From Panagrolaimus kolymaensis (Eukaryota > Nematoda > Chromadorea > Rhabditida > Panagrolaimidae): a stretch of 64,000 bases of DNA. Position numbers and translations under genes: made by a program. A model generated the notes under the pieces. It did no database searches. It had not been told where the DNA came from and was given only the letters and a program-made list of their open reading frames with translations. Positions 24,140-35,704 of the stretch are shown piece after piece (position 1 is the stretch's first letter; each line of letters starts with the position of its first letter). The DNA lies in NCBI GenBank assembly GCA_028622995.1, contig JAJQJQ010000020.1, positions 2,976,001 to 3,040,000 on the forward strand, given 5' to 3'.

Positions 24140-24858
24140 AAATTATTAAAACGTCGAAAATTTGTTTCAACAAAAATAAAAATATATGGGCAATCTCAAC
24201 CATTTATTGAGTATACTTTTCATCTTATAAAAAAAAATATTTAAGAAAGCGTTAAAATAAAAAAAACTTTTTTTACATTTCGTTTTAACGAGAAAGAAGA
24301 AAAAAAAGCTAATAATTCTTTTCAAACCCTTCATAAAAGAAGGCAAGCTAGTTCGCAGTTCTATATAGGCATAGCTCGAGGCCCTGAAGCGCCTAGGACC
24401 GGTCTGGTCCCAAAAGTTTTGTCCAGGGCCGGACTTTGACAAAAAAATTTTTTTTTTCTAGGCATGGCTCGGGGCCCACTTTTTTGGGCCCCGGCCCGGC
24501 CCCGCTAAAAACCAAATTTTTGGGCCCTGGCCCGGCCCCGGGGCCGGGCCGGGGCTTCGGGGCCTCGAGCCATGCCTATTAAAAACACAAAGGAATGATC
24601 AAGACATAAAAAAAAAATAAGGTTCGGGCCGGGCCAGGGCCTAAAAAAAATGGGCTTTTTTGAGGGTCTGGATGGGCCAAACCCAATTTTTTCAGGGCCG
24701 GGCCCTAAAATTTGGGCCCTGAGCTATGCCTAGTTCTATAGTAAAGTTGGTATTTGGAAATGACATGCTTTTATAAATTTTTGCAGGATTTTAAATGGTG
24801 TAATAAAAATCGAAATAAATTTTATTCAAAATAAAAACTAATAAGAAAATTTTAAAAA
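24140..24858. other. Intergenic between convergent genes J and I
   Basis: Mostly filled by a GC-rich MITE (24366-24732); no gene seen. Genes J and I end toward each other here. Confidence 0.5.
24366..24732. mobile_element. GC-rich hAT-type MITE, TSD GTTCTATA
   Basis: Termini TAGGCATAGCTC and GAGCTATGCCTA are inverted. An exact 8-bp duplication GTTCTATA flanks it (24358-24365 and 24733-24740). The 367-bp body is packed with GGGCC/GGCCC words. A second inverted pair (TAGGCATGGCTC ... GAGCCATGCCTA, 24459-24578) lies inside without its own duplication. Confidence 0.9.
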
Positions 24859-27296
24859 CTAATCATCAGTAAAATTGCATAGTGCTGGAAAAAGGTAACA
24901 ATGTAAAGTTAAAAATTTAAAAACATCTTTATCTGGATCGAATAAATATGGTAAAGAGATCAAATTCTTATTTTCAGCATCATGGCTTAAAACTGGTTTC
25001 CGGTATAACTGGTTTATCGGTATTTTTGTTAAATCTTCCAGGTGAGAATGAAAATCTTTCATTTCTGTCAAATTAATACGCATTAAATTATCTGTAAAAG
25101 GTAGAAAATAAAATATAATCAAAAGGTGTTTCTAACATAGAAAACTCTTATTCTTTTTTTACTTACTCATAAACATTCCAAATGCAACGTCATCCGTTGT
25201 ACCCTTTGCAATGTTTTGAAAAGCATTTATTGAAATTTTTGGGGCAATCATTTGTATTGTTGCATATGATAAGCATACTCCGGCTCCACCTGTTCCAAAT
25301 TTAAATGGTTTCTATAAAATTTTAACAATTTTTTTAACTGCATTTTTATATACCTTTCCAATGGGTAAACCATTATTGGCAGTCATCATTCTTGTAACGG
25401 ATCGTTTACCAATATAATACGGTACATCAGGATCGAATTGAGCTAAGGTTTTTAAAAGTAATGGAATATTTACATAATTATCGTCATCAAAATGACATGA
25501 CCATCTAAAAATTTTTTGTTTCATGTAAAACAAACGACTTTAAGTTTTCTTTAAGCTTACGTTGCATTTTTTTCAATAAGAATTTTTAATTCAATTGCCA
25601 TTTTACATATCAACGGCCACCTGTAATTGTTAGTAAGTTGTAAAGTTTGAATTATCAAAAGAAAAATGCATTTTTTTATTTATCATAAATTTATTATTAT
25701 TTTTTCTTAGAAATTTAAATAGCAATGAAAGCTTTTTTACTTACCGATCGTGGCCTACTTTACAATGAGAATTAATGAGTTTTCCATTAAGCGATTCATT
25801 TAATTTCACATCGTCTGTATCAGTAATAAAGTATATCTACAAAAGAATTGTTCGAATTAATACTTTTAATAAAATTATTCACGTTACGTTTTCTTGGTTA
25901 AATTGATACCATGTTTTTAGAATAGAAAGAACCCTAGTTTCATGATTTGCTTTGGTTGTCTTGATAGTAATAACAAGGTCAGAATAATTTGATGACATGG
26001 ATTCAGGAAACTTTAAGTTGTTTAATGCAACATAACTATTAACTCTCTTAAAAAAAATTATAAAATATTTAAATTGTAAAGTTTATTTACTTTGTCATAA
26101 CATAAGATTATAATAGCGGTATATAATAATAAAAGGCCACACGAATATATTAAGGCTTTCGAGTTATTAAAAAGTTTTTCAACTATGTGAAACAATAATA
26201 AAGCGATAAAAGTTGTAATTAACAGAGTTAATATTATTAAAACTAAAAAAGAAATATAATTATGAAGTTCTCGCTTTTTTTTAAACTCTTACCTATAGGA
26301 TTTACATTTAAGGTAAATTTTAAGAATATAAATACCGGCCAATGAACAATGTAATAAGCATTTAAAATCATATGTGGATACAAAACTTTGCGATCTAAAG
26401 TGTTGTAAGATCTTTTATTGTTAACGGTTTGATTTTCAAATGTAATTAACACTAAGCAACATATAAATGAACTTATTAGTCTAATAAAAGTTGAAGGCAA
26501 GTAATTTTTTATAGGTAGCATAATGACAACCATCAAAAATAACCATAAAATGAATATAAAAATTTTTCTTCTTAATGGTTTGGAAATTTTGAGAAAAATA
26601 TCGTGAAGACTATCCAAAGCTTTATAATGATCCGAATACATAGTTGCAAATCCCAAAGATATTTGCCATATTCCTTCAAATCTTAATTTAAACCATATTT
26701 GGGAAATAAAAGAAAATATTCCCAAAACAAGTATAGCTTTTGAAAAGTTTTTGTTAAGCGGAATGAAGCTAAATATAATTATAACCAGCAAATAAAACTG
26801 CATTTCTATTGCAAAAACCCACAAATGTTGGTATAACTTAAAAGATAAAATCTAAAATTTAAAAATTTCCAACGGACTCTATTAATAAATTAATTACCTG
26901 TTTGTAAAAACCTTTTTTGTTCCAAATAATTTCTAAATTAATTGAAAAGATAGCTGCCCAAAAAGTTTCTGTTTTAACAAATTCAAAAAAACTTGATGGA
27001 AATAAAAATAAGCTTGCAATTAATGTAATGCATGTGGAAAGAAGATATAACGGAACAAGAAACCTTAGCTGGGCTATACAAAAATTGGATAATGTTGGGA
27101 TTGAATGCGATGCCAAAATATATCCTATGGTAACAAAATATCTAAAAATGTATGATTTATCAATGATTTAAAAAAAAAATTACATGTCTGCACAAACATA
27201 GCCTTGAGGAAATATATTTGGTTGCATATAGTACCAGATCAATGTAATTATTGCGACGATACGTAAATAATGTACTGTATGAGAAGAAAAATACAT
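24859..27296 (-). CDS. Acyltransferase-3-like / Fringe GT31 fusion (gene I)
   Basis: Ten exons in phase: 27296-27184, 27141-26898, 26851-26293, 26242-26091, 26046-25888, 25836-25745, 25620-25561, 25504-25354, 25311-25167 and 25091-24859 (635 aa). Residues 1-356 match the acyltransferase-3 membrane domain exon for exon (QHLWVFAIEMQFYL, AYYIVHWPVF). The key His of the siblings (GFHIWP) is replaced by Tyr23 in WYYMQP, and FFVISGYLM is changed to YFVTIGYIL. Residues 357-635 are Fringe/GT31-like: SDLVITIKTT, WSCHFDDDNYVN, GTGGAGVCLS and TTDDVAFG. The Fringe part has no Met or membrane anchor of its own. I infer an inactive acyltransferase serving as a multi-pass anchor for a lumenal glycosyltransferase in the place of SGNH. 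Confidence 0.82.
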
Positions 27297-27983
27297 ATTG
27301 TAAGCCAATAAAATATAAGCTTTTGTTTTGTCACAAAAAAAAACAAACATTTATTAATATTCAGTTGATTCGAATAGTAGTGAATCGAATTTTGTTTTCA
27401 ATAAAACAGAAGTGATTTTTTTTTTTACGATGCGATTAGTTATGAATTGAACAAATAAAGTCTTTTGGTAATTTAAACACCTGCTAAAAATTTTAGAAAA
27501 GAAAAGCGATGAAAATTAATATATGTATATGTTGGTCAAGTGGCTAGGGCGCACAAAAAAAAAACCAGGCAATTTCTATGTCAAATAAAATAAGTATGGC
27601 ATGGGACACAACCAGAGCTGTCGATGCATCGAAATTCTTCTATTTTCGATTTCGATTTTCGACGCATCGAATCGAAAATACAAAAATACTTTAAAAAGTC
27701 GAACTTTTCGATGCTCGATTTCGATGCATCGAAAATCGACAGCTCTGGACACAACTCGGCTGAACTTTCCAAAAATTAGATTTAGCTTTTCTTTACATGC
27801 AGAACTTTTTCAATACTGTAAGAAAATCATTGTCTGACACCATCCTTAATTCATATATTTAATAATGTTTGATAATTTTGCTTTATTAAATTACAAATAT
27901 TAGCAACATTTTTACAAGAAAAAATTTTAATTTTTAAATTTACGGATAAAAATTCTAATAATTACAAATTATTAATTTGTAAT
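27297..27983. other. Intergenic between genes I and G
   Basis: Upstream of gene I and downstream of gene G, both on the minus strand. It contains one 135-bp MITE; no gene seen otherwise. Confidence 0.4.
27613..27747. mobile_element. hAT-type MITE, TSD GACACAAC
   Basis: Termini CAGAGCTGTCGATGCATCGA and its complement enclose 135 bp rich in TCGAT words. The 8-bp duplication GACACAAC is exact at 27605-27612 and 27748-27755. Confidence 0.9.
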
Positions 27984-30913
27984 TTAATCGTCTTTATCTA
28001 TAGCTTTTATTAAAGCTGGAAGTAATCTCATGCCACCAAATTCATTTAAATGATTTCGATCACAATACAATGAAAGTTTAGTTTTTTCATCCACCAAATG
28101 GCAATAATCTTTTTGACACAAATATTCAGTTGAATTAATAATTAAGCAATTATGACAGAGTTTTAAAGCCGCTTCAACACGTAGCCACGAATTTTTGCTG
28201 CGATTTTCAAAATCCTAAAAATAATATTAATAATAAAATGTGATAAAGATTTCGTCCCTTTTTTTAATAGGAAAAGAAAAGGGATAAGCAGAAAATTTTT
28301 CATCACGCCAAAAGCTTTTTTTTATACTGAGCTGTCGATTAGCAGAAGCAAACTTCACCGAGAGAGGACTACTCATTTTTTTATTTATAGAAAAAATGAA
28401 ATCGACATAAATAAGACCCTGAAAAAAAGGTGGAATATTTTGTTCTTAAAATCAACACCGGTTCATTCATACGTTTACGTTTGATGGAATAGGTCAAAAT
28501 TTATTCTCTTCTTTTTTGGACTTTTGATAAATTCTTTTATTAGAAAAAATTTTTCTTTCTTACTTCCATTGTTATTTTTATTTCGTTAACATTTCTCTTT
28601 TGACTCAATAACCTTGCAACGTTTTGAGGCGTGAATGTTGAATCCATTTCTGGATGGGGTTTGATATAAATTAATTTTGAAGTGTGCGTTGAATAAAACT
28701 GAATGCTTTTATTTATTTCAGTGAATGCATAATCTAACGTCAAGTTTTCAGGTAGTTGGATGGCAGTGGAATTTAACTGATCAAGTCTAAAAAAGTTTTC
28801 ATTTGCTATACCAACTCCTAAGCGTTAAATAAATAAAATCGAAAACTTTATTCAGATTTTCTTTAAACAAATGAGTTATTAAGATTTTTCTGGTTACAGT
28901 TCAAAATAAAACTCCTTATCTTACCTTTGATTTATAATAATCAAATCCGGCTTAATTTCTTCAACTAACTTTTCATATACACCAATTAAATATGCGCATT
29001 GGCAAGTAGATATATCTTTATTTAAGTTTTCAAACGTTGTACATGCTGATCTGCTTATAAAATATATTTTGGAATATTGCTTTGCATTTTTAGATTGTTT
29101 TATAGATAAGAACATTGCCTTGTTTTGTACATGAGCATGACTATTTCCAATAATCAAAGCGGTTTTGGTTCCACGTCGATTAAGCTTAAATATAAAGTAA
29201 AATTTAGAGAAATAAATCTTTTAACAAATCTATAAAAATTAAATTTCTGTCGAAAGAAACCAAATATTTTTTTCTGTGACGACGAGAGGAGATGATAACA
29301 ACTCTTATTTTTTTTTAAATCTCTCACATTATAGGCACAGTTTGCTGAACGACAACTTAATAACTTTGGGAGAATACGTTGTAGGAGATTATCTTGTCTA
29401 CATGGAAATGACATTTGATAACATATTTTATGCAATCTACGATTTTCCAATATAACAGTATTTGGATTCTCGGGAAATTGAGGAAATGTCATGGCGAAAA
29501 TAATAATTAACGCATAAAACAGACTTATGCATACGCCATTTACTTTAACATTTTTAGTTATTAATGGAGACTCAAAAAAGTAATAAATTGATATTGAAGT
29601 GGTTGTGATAATTAGAAATAATAACGTTATCCCTAAAAAGTGAAAATTTGCTAATAGGTTGAATATTAAAACCGCAATTTTTGGTATATAGTTTCATAGT
29701 TGCGAAAACAACCGTGAAATTTTTCAATGAACTATACATGAACGTAAAGAACTCGTCTGTGCTCAATCCCCTGGTAGTAAAGACCTCTTTTATCATATGT
29801 TTTTCCAAGTACTTACTATAGTTTGTAATATCATAATAGCGTAAAAATATTATAGCCGGCCAATGAACCATATAAATTGTATATGAAATTTCACCGATAA
29901 AAAATAAGATACGAAACAAATATATTTCTGGATTAAAAAAATAATTTTCTTCCATTGTAATTAATATTCCTGTCACAAGCGTCGTAATTATGCGTAACAA
30001 AATCTTAATATTTTTGTTGATAATATGAAAAATGTTAAAAGAAATAAAAAATAAAACACAAAATAAAGCAGCTTGAAAATATTTATATTGGTGTAAAGTT
30101 TCTTTATTTCTCAGCTTCTCGGTATTTTTAAAGCTATAATAATAAACAGCCGTTCCAATTAAAAATTGCCAAATTCGACAAAATAAAAGCTCGAAAGCGA
30201 TTTCAGAATTTTGGATATTCAATTGAAAGAGTAATGATAGAAGAGAAAGGATATTAGTAATTGGTATGGGTGAAAATAAATTATTATCAATAAAATGGAA
30301 TAAAAATGGTGCCAAAACATAATATTGTACTTCAACAGAAAGTGACCAAGTATGAGTTAAAAAATCATATTCGTTCAACTAAAAATTTTTTAAACTTTAC
30401 TGCTCACAGTTTGTAGCTATGACGAAAGCCGGCATTTTTTTAGTCGATTCTGGACTTTGCCCAAGCTAAAAACCATGGTAATACTTACAACTTCAAAGTA
30501 ATCCTTTTTCTTGATCATTGGAGGTATATTATTTGCAAAAGCGATGGACCACCAAGATTCTGTTATCAAATTTTCCATATCACTTTGAATCAATAAAAAC
30601 GATCCAAACAATAAAGTTATTAATATCACCAATAAAAACACGGGTGCTATGCGTTTTATTCGTCGAATATAAAAATTAATAACTTTATTAATAAAATTTC
30701 CTTTCGATCGTAACCAAATCAAAGTCATTAAATATCCAGAGATAACAAAAAATCTGAAAACATTTTTTATTGGAGTGAAAAAAATGTGGTAAAAACTTAC
30801 ATATCCACACCCAAGTAACCATGAGGAAAAATAGAAGGCCAAATATGAAATCCCAAAACAGCTAAAATAGCTAAAGCTCGAAGTAATTGAATATCATCAC
30901 GCTTTTTTTGCAT
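27984..30913 (-). CDS. Acyltransferase-3 / SGNH protein (gene G)
   Basis: Seven exons in phase: 30913-30801, 30753-30489, 30378-29817, 29632-29328, 29184-28925, 28786-28564 and 28214-27984 (652 aa). The acyltransferase domain keeps GFHIWP (His23), FFVISGYLMT, RRIKRIAP, LTHTWSLSVEVQYY and IYMVHWPA. The SGNH domain has LIIGNSHA (Ser near 430) and CDRNHLNEFGG near the end. The Cys-rich linker before GNS is also present in F and H. Predicted membrane O-acyltransferase with a lumenal SGNH partner domain; acceptor unknown. It is head-to-head with gene A2, 404 bp between the start codons. Intact. Confidence 0.86.
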
Positions 30914-31317
30914 TATATTTTTTAATTAAAAGTAATGTGGGAGCAAATTACGAATATATATTGTAACCGATAGCTTTCTTATTTTTTATCCTCTTATTAG
31001 CATGATTTAGATGTTACACAATAATACGTTTATTTCTTTACTGTAGCATTCATCTAGCCCACAAATAAATTATTTGAGAAAATAATATATTTAAATAATG
31101 TGGTTTGAAATTTGAAAATTTTGTTTGTTTTGTTTGATTTTAAAAAAAGTATTTTTTTCTCTTTGGTTACTTAAATTGCTTTGAGCTGAACAAACATGCT
31201 CTGTTTAAAAAATTTTTTGTTGACAGTAAAAGAAGAAAATCTCATGTTCCTGGGCTATTCCAAAAAAAATAATAAATAATACTTTTTAGTATAGTTAAAT
31301 ATTTTTTTAAACTTAAC
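30914..31317. promoter_or_regulatory. Shared divergent upstream region of G and A2
   Basis: 404 bp separate two diverging start codons, so any promoters of both genes must lie here. I recognise no specific factor site. Confidence 0.35.
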
Positions 31318-33764
31318 ATGACATCCCCATTGATTCAACATAAAAAACGCGATGATTTACAATATTGGAGGGCCATTGCAATTATTGGCGTTTTAGCTTT
31401 TCATATTTGGCCTGAAAAATTTCCTAATGGTTTTCTTGGAGTCGATATGTAAGTTGTTTGACTTTTTGAAAATGGAAACAAATACATACTTTGATAACCA
31501 TTTTTACTGATTAAAGATACAACTAAAATTTTCACAAAAAAAACGTTTAAAACTTTTTTATAATTTTTTTTTCTAGATTTTTTGTTATTTCTGGTTTTTT
31601 AATGGCAATGTTATTTGCTTCGGATAAGAAAAAAGATTTTAGTTTAATGAATTTTTATTTTCGAAGAATAAAAAGAATTGTACCTATTTTTGCATGCATT
31701 ATTTTATTAACTTTGTTATTTCTTAAAATAACTGTTTTTCGTTCTGAATATCCAACTATCATTCAAGATGCAAAACAAAGTATATTTTTTATTTCAAATT
31801 ATTATGATTTTACTGAAGAATTAGCATATTTTGAAATCGTTTGTTTTTTTAAATACATGAGATATGGCGAGATTGCTTTTTTAGAGATCCAGTTATCGAT
31901 TTTTCCGCCATTGTTGGTCTTTGGCTGTCGAAATGCAATTTTATTTAATTTTTCCATTAATAGTTTATTTAAAAAAATATGTAAACTACAAAATTTATTT
32001 TTCATCTATGTTGGTTCTATGCTTTGTTTCATATTTTTTCCAATTGACGTCAACAAATTCCATTTTACAATATGAATTTACTTTATTTCGTTTATGGCAA
32101 TTTGGAATTGGAATATTAGCACAATCGATAACATTTCGCTCGAATATTCTCCTTCGAAATTTTCTCTTTGCTATCGTTATTTCATTAATTTTCTTGCCGT
32201 TTTCTATTGAAAGAATGATTCTGAGTCCCATTGTTTTATTAGCTACAAGCTTAATTATTATTTTTTCTGAACATATTGAACCAAATGGCTTTTCAACTAC
32301 TTATTTTGCTTCCATTGTTTCAGAAATCTTTGTTTTTATAGGAAATATTTCTTATGTTTTATATTTGATTCACTGGCCATTAATAACATTGATTCGTCTT
32401 GTTTATGATAATCGAACTTTTAATTTAGCAGGTTTGTTAATCTGGCTTGTTTACTTTTGTATTTCTACTTAAAATCTGTTTTTTGAATGTTTAACTTTTA
32501 ATATTTTTTTCTAATAACAAAGGTTACTTTTAAGAAGGTTTTGTTTTATTCAAGATCTCTATTTTTCTTGCTTACATTATACATCATATAATCTAAAAAC
32601 CTTTATTCGAATATTGTGAAAGTGTTAATAAACTTGTAATAGTTTTAATTCTTATTTATGTCAGTATATTTATATACACTGCAACACAGGAGAAATTCGT
32701 AAGTTAAAAAAAAATCAAACTTTTTATTATTTGCACTATATTTCTTAGGAATACCACATTTTATTTTAAAAAATTCTTATCCTTTAGGCTAAAAACACAG
32801 TTAATACAACAATGGAGTTTTTTGAAAAAGCTGAAAACTTTTCAGCCAAACTGGTGCTTCCGCAAAATTGGTCACGCTCAAACGATTTGGAAGCAGGAGA
32901 AAGAATAAAAAAATTTTTTTTTTTTTTTGGAAATTCTACGCCTTGTCAGAAAAATGATCACATAAATATTAATAAAACGGATACTTATTTGCATCAATGC
33001 GATATTTTGGTAAATCCAAAAGCAAATTTAACTGTTTTGTTAATTGGAAATAGCTTTGCACTAAATATTGTAAAAGCCGTTACAGCAAACCCTGCATTTA
33101 AACGAGTGATATTAATATTTGGAAGTGCTTGTTCTTTTCCTTATGTTTCCCCTACTAAAGTAGCTCATAAAACACAATGTAAAAAGCTTACAGAAATTAT
33201 TAAAGAAGCTCTTGTTTTTTATAAACCTGATATTGTTTATCTTGTTCAATTTTTGAGTGATCTAGTTGGTACACTTCGATTAGATTACAAGCCTAAAAAT
33301 TTGAGAATATGGAGAGAAACTTTTGGTTTTATGCAAAGCCACACTTCCGCCATTATTGTAAGTAATGGAAAAATTGAATTTTCTTATGCCGTAGTATTAG
33401 AATTTTTGAGGAAACGGTTTTATGACCTACCAATCGATTTTAAGACAGTAACGGAGGTAAGCTAATATGGCTAAAAATTTGTCGAATATGTATCATTTTT
33501 CAGAAAGATAATCATGATATGGTGAACTTCTTTTATGATGTTAGTTGCTCAAAATGTTTCTTCTTTGATTACAGAGATGCTTTTTGTAAAAATGGAATTT
33601 GTGATGCCATCGATGATGAGACCCATCTACCATTATTCAGGGACAAACTACATATTTCAATTTTTGGTTTAAGAAAATTAAAATTTAAAATTGATAAAGC
33701 AACGCAAAAGGCGTTAGATTTTATAAAAAGCCAAACTAATTTTAAAAATCTAACATATTTTTAG
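31318..33764 (+). pseudogene. Acyltransferase-3 / SGNH paralog with nonsense codon (gene A2)
   Basis: Exons 31318-31448, 31577-31838, 31885-32431, 32535-32698, 32788-33456 and 33504-33764 are in phase (678 codons) and match gene A exon for exon. Key motifs remain: AFHIWP, WSLAVEMQFYL and LLIGNSFA. A single TAA at 32594-32596 falls where gene A has GAA (VLEKT), in the last membrane segment, and would cut off the whole SGNH domain. The stretch 31365-32351 is nearly identical to gene A including introns, and 33555-33683 is identical in the last exon; the SGNH exon between them has diverged. A U-run (FFFFFG at about 32915-32930) replaces other residues. A recent pseudogene or an allele with one nonsense change. 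Confidence 0.8.
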
Positions 33765-34021
33765 TAGCTCATGTTTGTTAAATAAATTTGTCATTTATTT
33801 TAACTGTAACTTAATTTCTAAAGAATAAAAAACAAGTATGAAAAAAAAACTATTTGATAAATGTTATTTTGAAATTTTTTCTTTAAGTTTCGCCAGGAAT
33901 TTAAACTTAAAATCAAATTTTGTGTATTTATTTTATTTTTCGATCATTACGATTCACAAATAACAAAATTTGAAAATATGAAATCTTTTCAAAAATTTTA
34001 TTTAAATTACTTAATATTTTT

Positions 34022-35704
34022 TTAGTTATCAAATTTTATTGTGTTATCAGTCGAATTTAAATCAAGTCTAAACCATTTTTTTGGATAAAAAATCGTATAA
34101 ATTTCTTTTCCTAGCTTAACACCATTCTTTTTGTAATTTGAGTTATAAAACACTGGTACATTGGGAGGAAGGAAGAAAGCAATCCACCAAGCAAATGTTG
34201 AAGCAGTTGCAGAAATTAAAAATGAATCACAATGCCTTGCTCCAAATGCCATATCATGACCCCTTGTATAAAAGGTTGGATTGTATGTTTGATAAAACAG
34301 GCTTTGATTAAATGAAAGATTTTTAATAAAATTGGAATTTGAGCCAAAAAATACTAATGAAATTTGAGCGTTCGTTTGTTTTTGTACATATGAATAAATA
34401 AAATGCAATGCAGGAACAACGAATTCTGTACGCGATTCTAACCATTGACTTTGAAGAAAATCTCCTCGTCTTATATGGCAGCACAATTTATGGGATGTAT
34501 CATTTCTGAAATTTTTTTTTGAAATCATTAAACTATTCAACCATAGGCTATTTAAGGCAAATAGCAAGGCTCGGTGAGACTAAGAGTCATTGTTGTCTCG
34601 AAGCTTACAAGGGACCTTTTTTGGTGATTTTTCACTGGGCAAAATCTGCTTAGCTCAAAATGTTTTATACATATATATATTTAAGACTTTTTGGAAAATT
34701 TCACGTGCCATGGGGAGAGGAGAAAAAAGTTATGAATTTTAAAGTATTTTTAACGTTTTAGTGATGCATATGCTTTCCCTATGGGACCTTTTTGATTCAT
34801 AGGGTTTCCCAATGGATCTTGAAAAACTTTGGGAGCTTGTAACTTTTTTATTATGACCCCATGGCATGTGATATTTTACAAAAAGTCTTAAATATATGTG
34901 TAGAACATTTTGGGCTAAGCAGATTTTGACCAGAGAAAAATCACCAAAAAAAGTCCCTTGTTAGAGTAATTATTGATTTTTTCGAAACGATTGTATTGTG
35001 TCTTTGTTCAATAAAAAAAAAGGTTTGAACTCGAGCGTTGAATCTTGATCCCGCCAAGCATTAACATACTTAAAAAGTCTTGAAGCAGCATTATCGACAT
35101 CAAATTTTAATTTTTCACTAAAATCAAATAAAGTTTTTATTTCATTTTCATATTTCTGGAGTTTTGCATAAGGAAATCGCAGGTTTTGATTGAAAACCAA
35201 ATATTTTTCTTTAACATTTTTTAAGCTTAAATTTGTTTATTAGCCATTATTATATGTATATAAATTAAATAATTACTGGTTTAATGATGTGTTATCTAGA
35301 GCAGAATAAACAAAATTTGTGTTAAATGTTGAATTAAGTTCTGCTTTTGTGATATTTATATATTTGTAAAAGTTTGGAAAAGTGGTTTTAAGCTCATCCA
35401 TTGAATCCATTAAACATTTCGTTTCTTTGTTAAAATATGGTGTGCGATTGAGAAAACGTCCCATAATGAATAATGAAGCTCCCCGAAACAACTGAAAGAA
35501 GTACATATATTTAAAACCATTAATTTATGAATGTCATACCTGATTTCCAATTCCTCCGCAATATACAACCGTACATGAAATAAATTTTAAGCTAAACGCT
35601 TTATTTTCTATGGTTTCTTGTTTATTTTCAGAATTTAAGTAATACCAAAATAGGATAACAGAGAATAAAAAAAGTAATTTTAAGTCTCTATTAAAAGTAT
35701 ACAT
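34022..35704 (-). CDS. GT11 fucosyltransferase-like (gene D)
   Basis: Exons 35704-35540, 35491-35277, 35225-35070 and 34505-34022 join in phase (339 aa). Signal anchor LLFLFSVILFWYYL. GT11 signs are GGIGNQ then LFRGASLFIMGR, the nucleotide-sugar motif HIRRGDF, RGHDMAFGARHCDSF and ATASTFAWW. Intron positions match gene C. The last intron (34506-35069) holds a complete MITE (34608-34960). Probable Golgi fucosyltransferase; linkage and acceptor unknown. Convergent with A2. Intact. Confidence 0.85.
34608..34960. mobile_element. MITE with TTA target duplication
   Basis: Arms of about 110 bp start CAAGGGAC and end GTCCCTTG, and are reverse complements with few mismatches. TTA flanks both ends (34605-34607 and 34961-34963), the target length used by PIF/Harbinger elements. 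It lies in the last intron of GT11 gene D. Confidence 0.8.
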
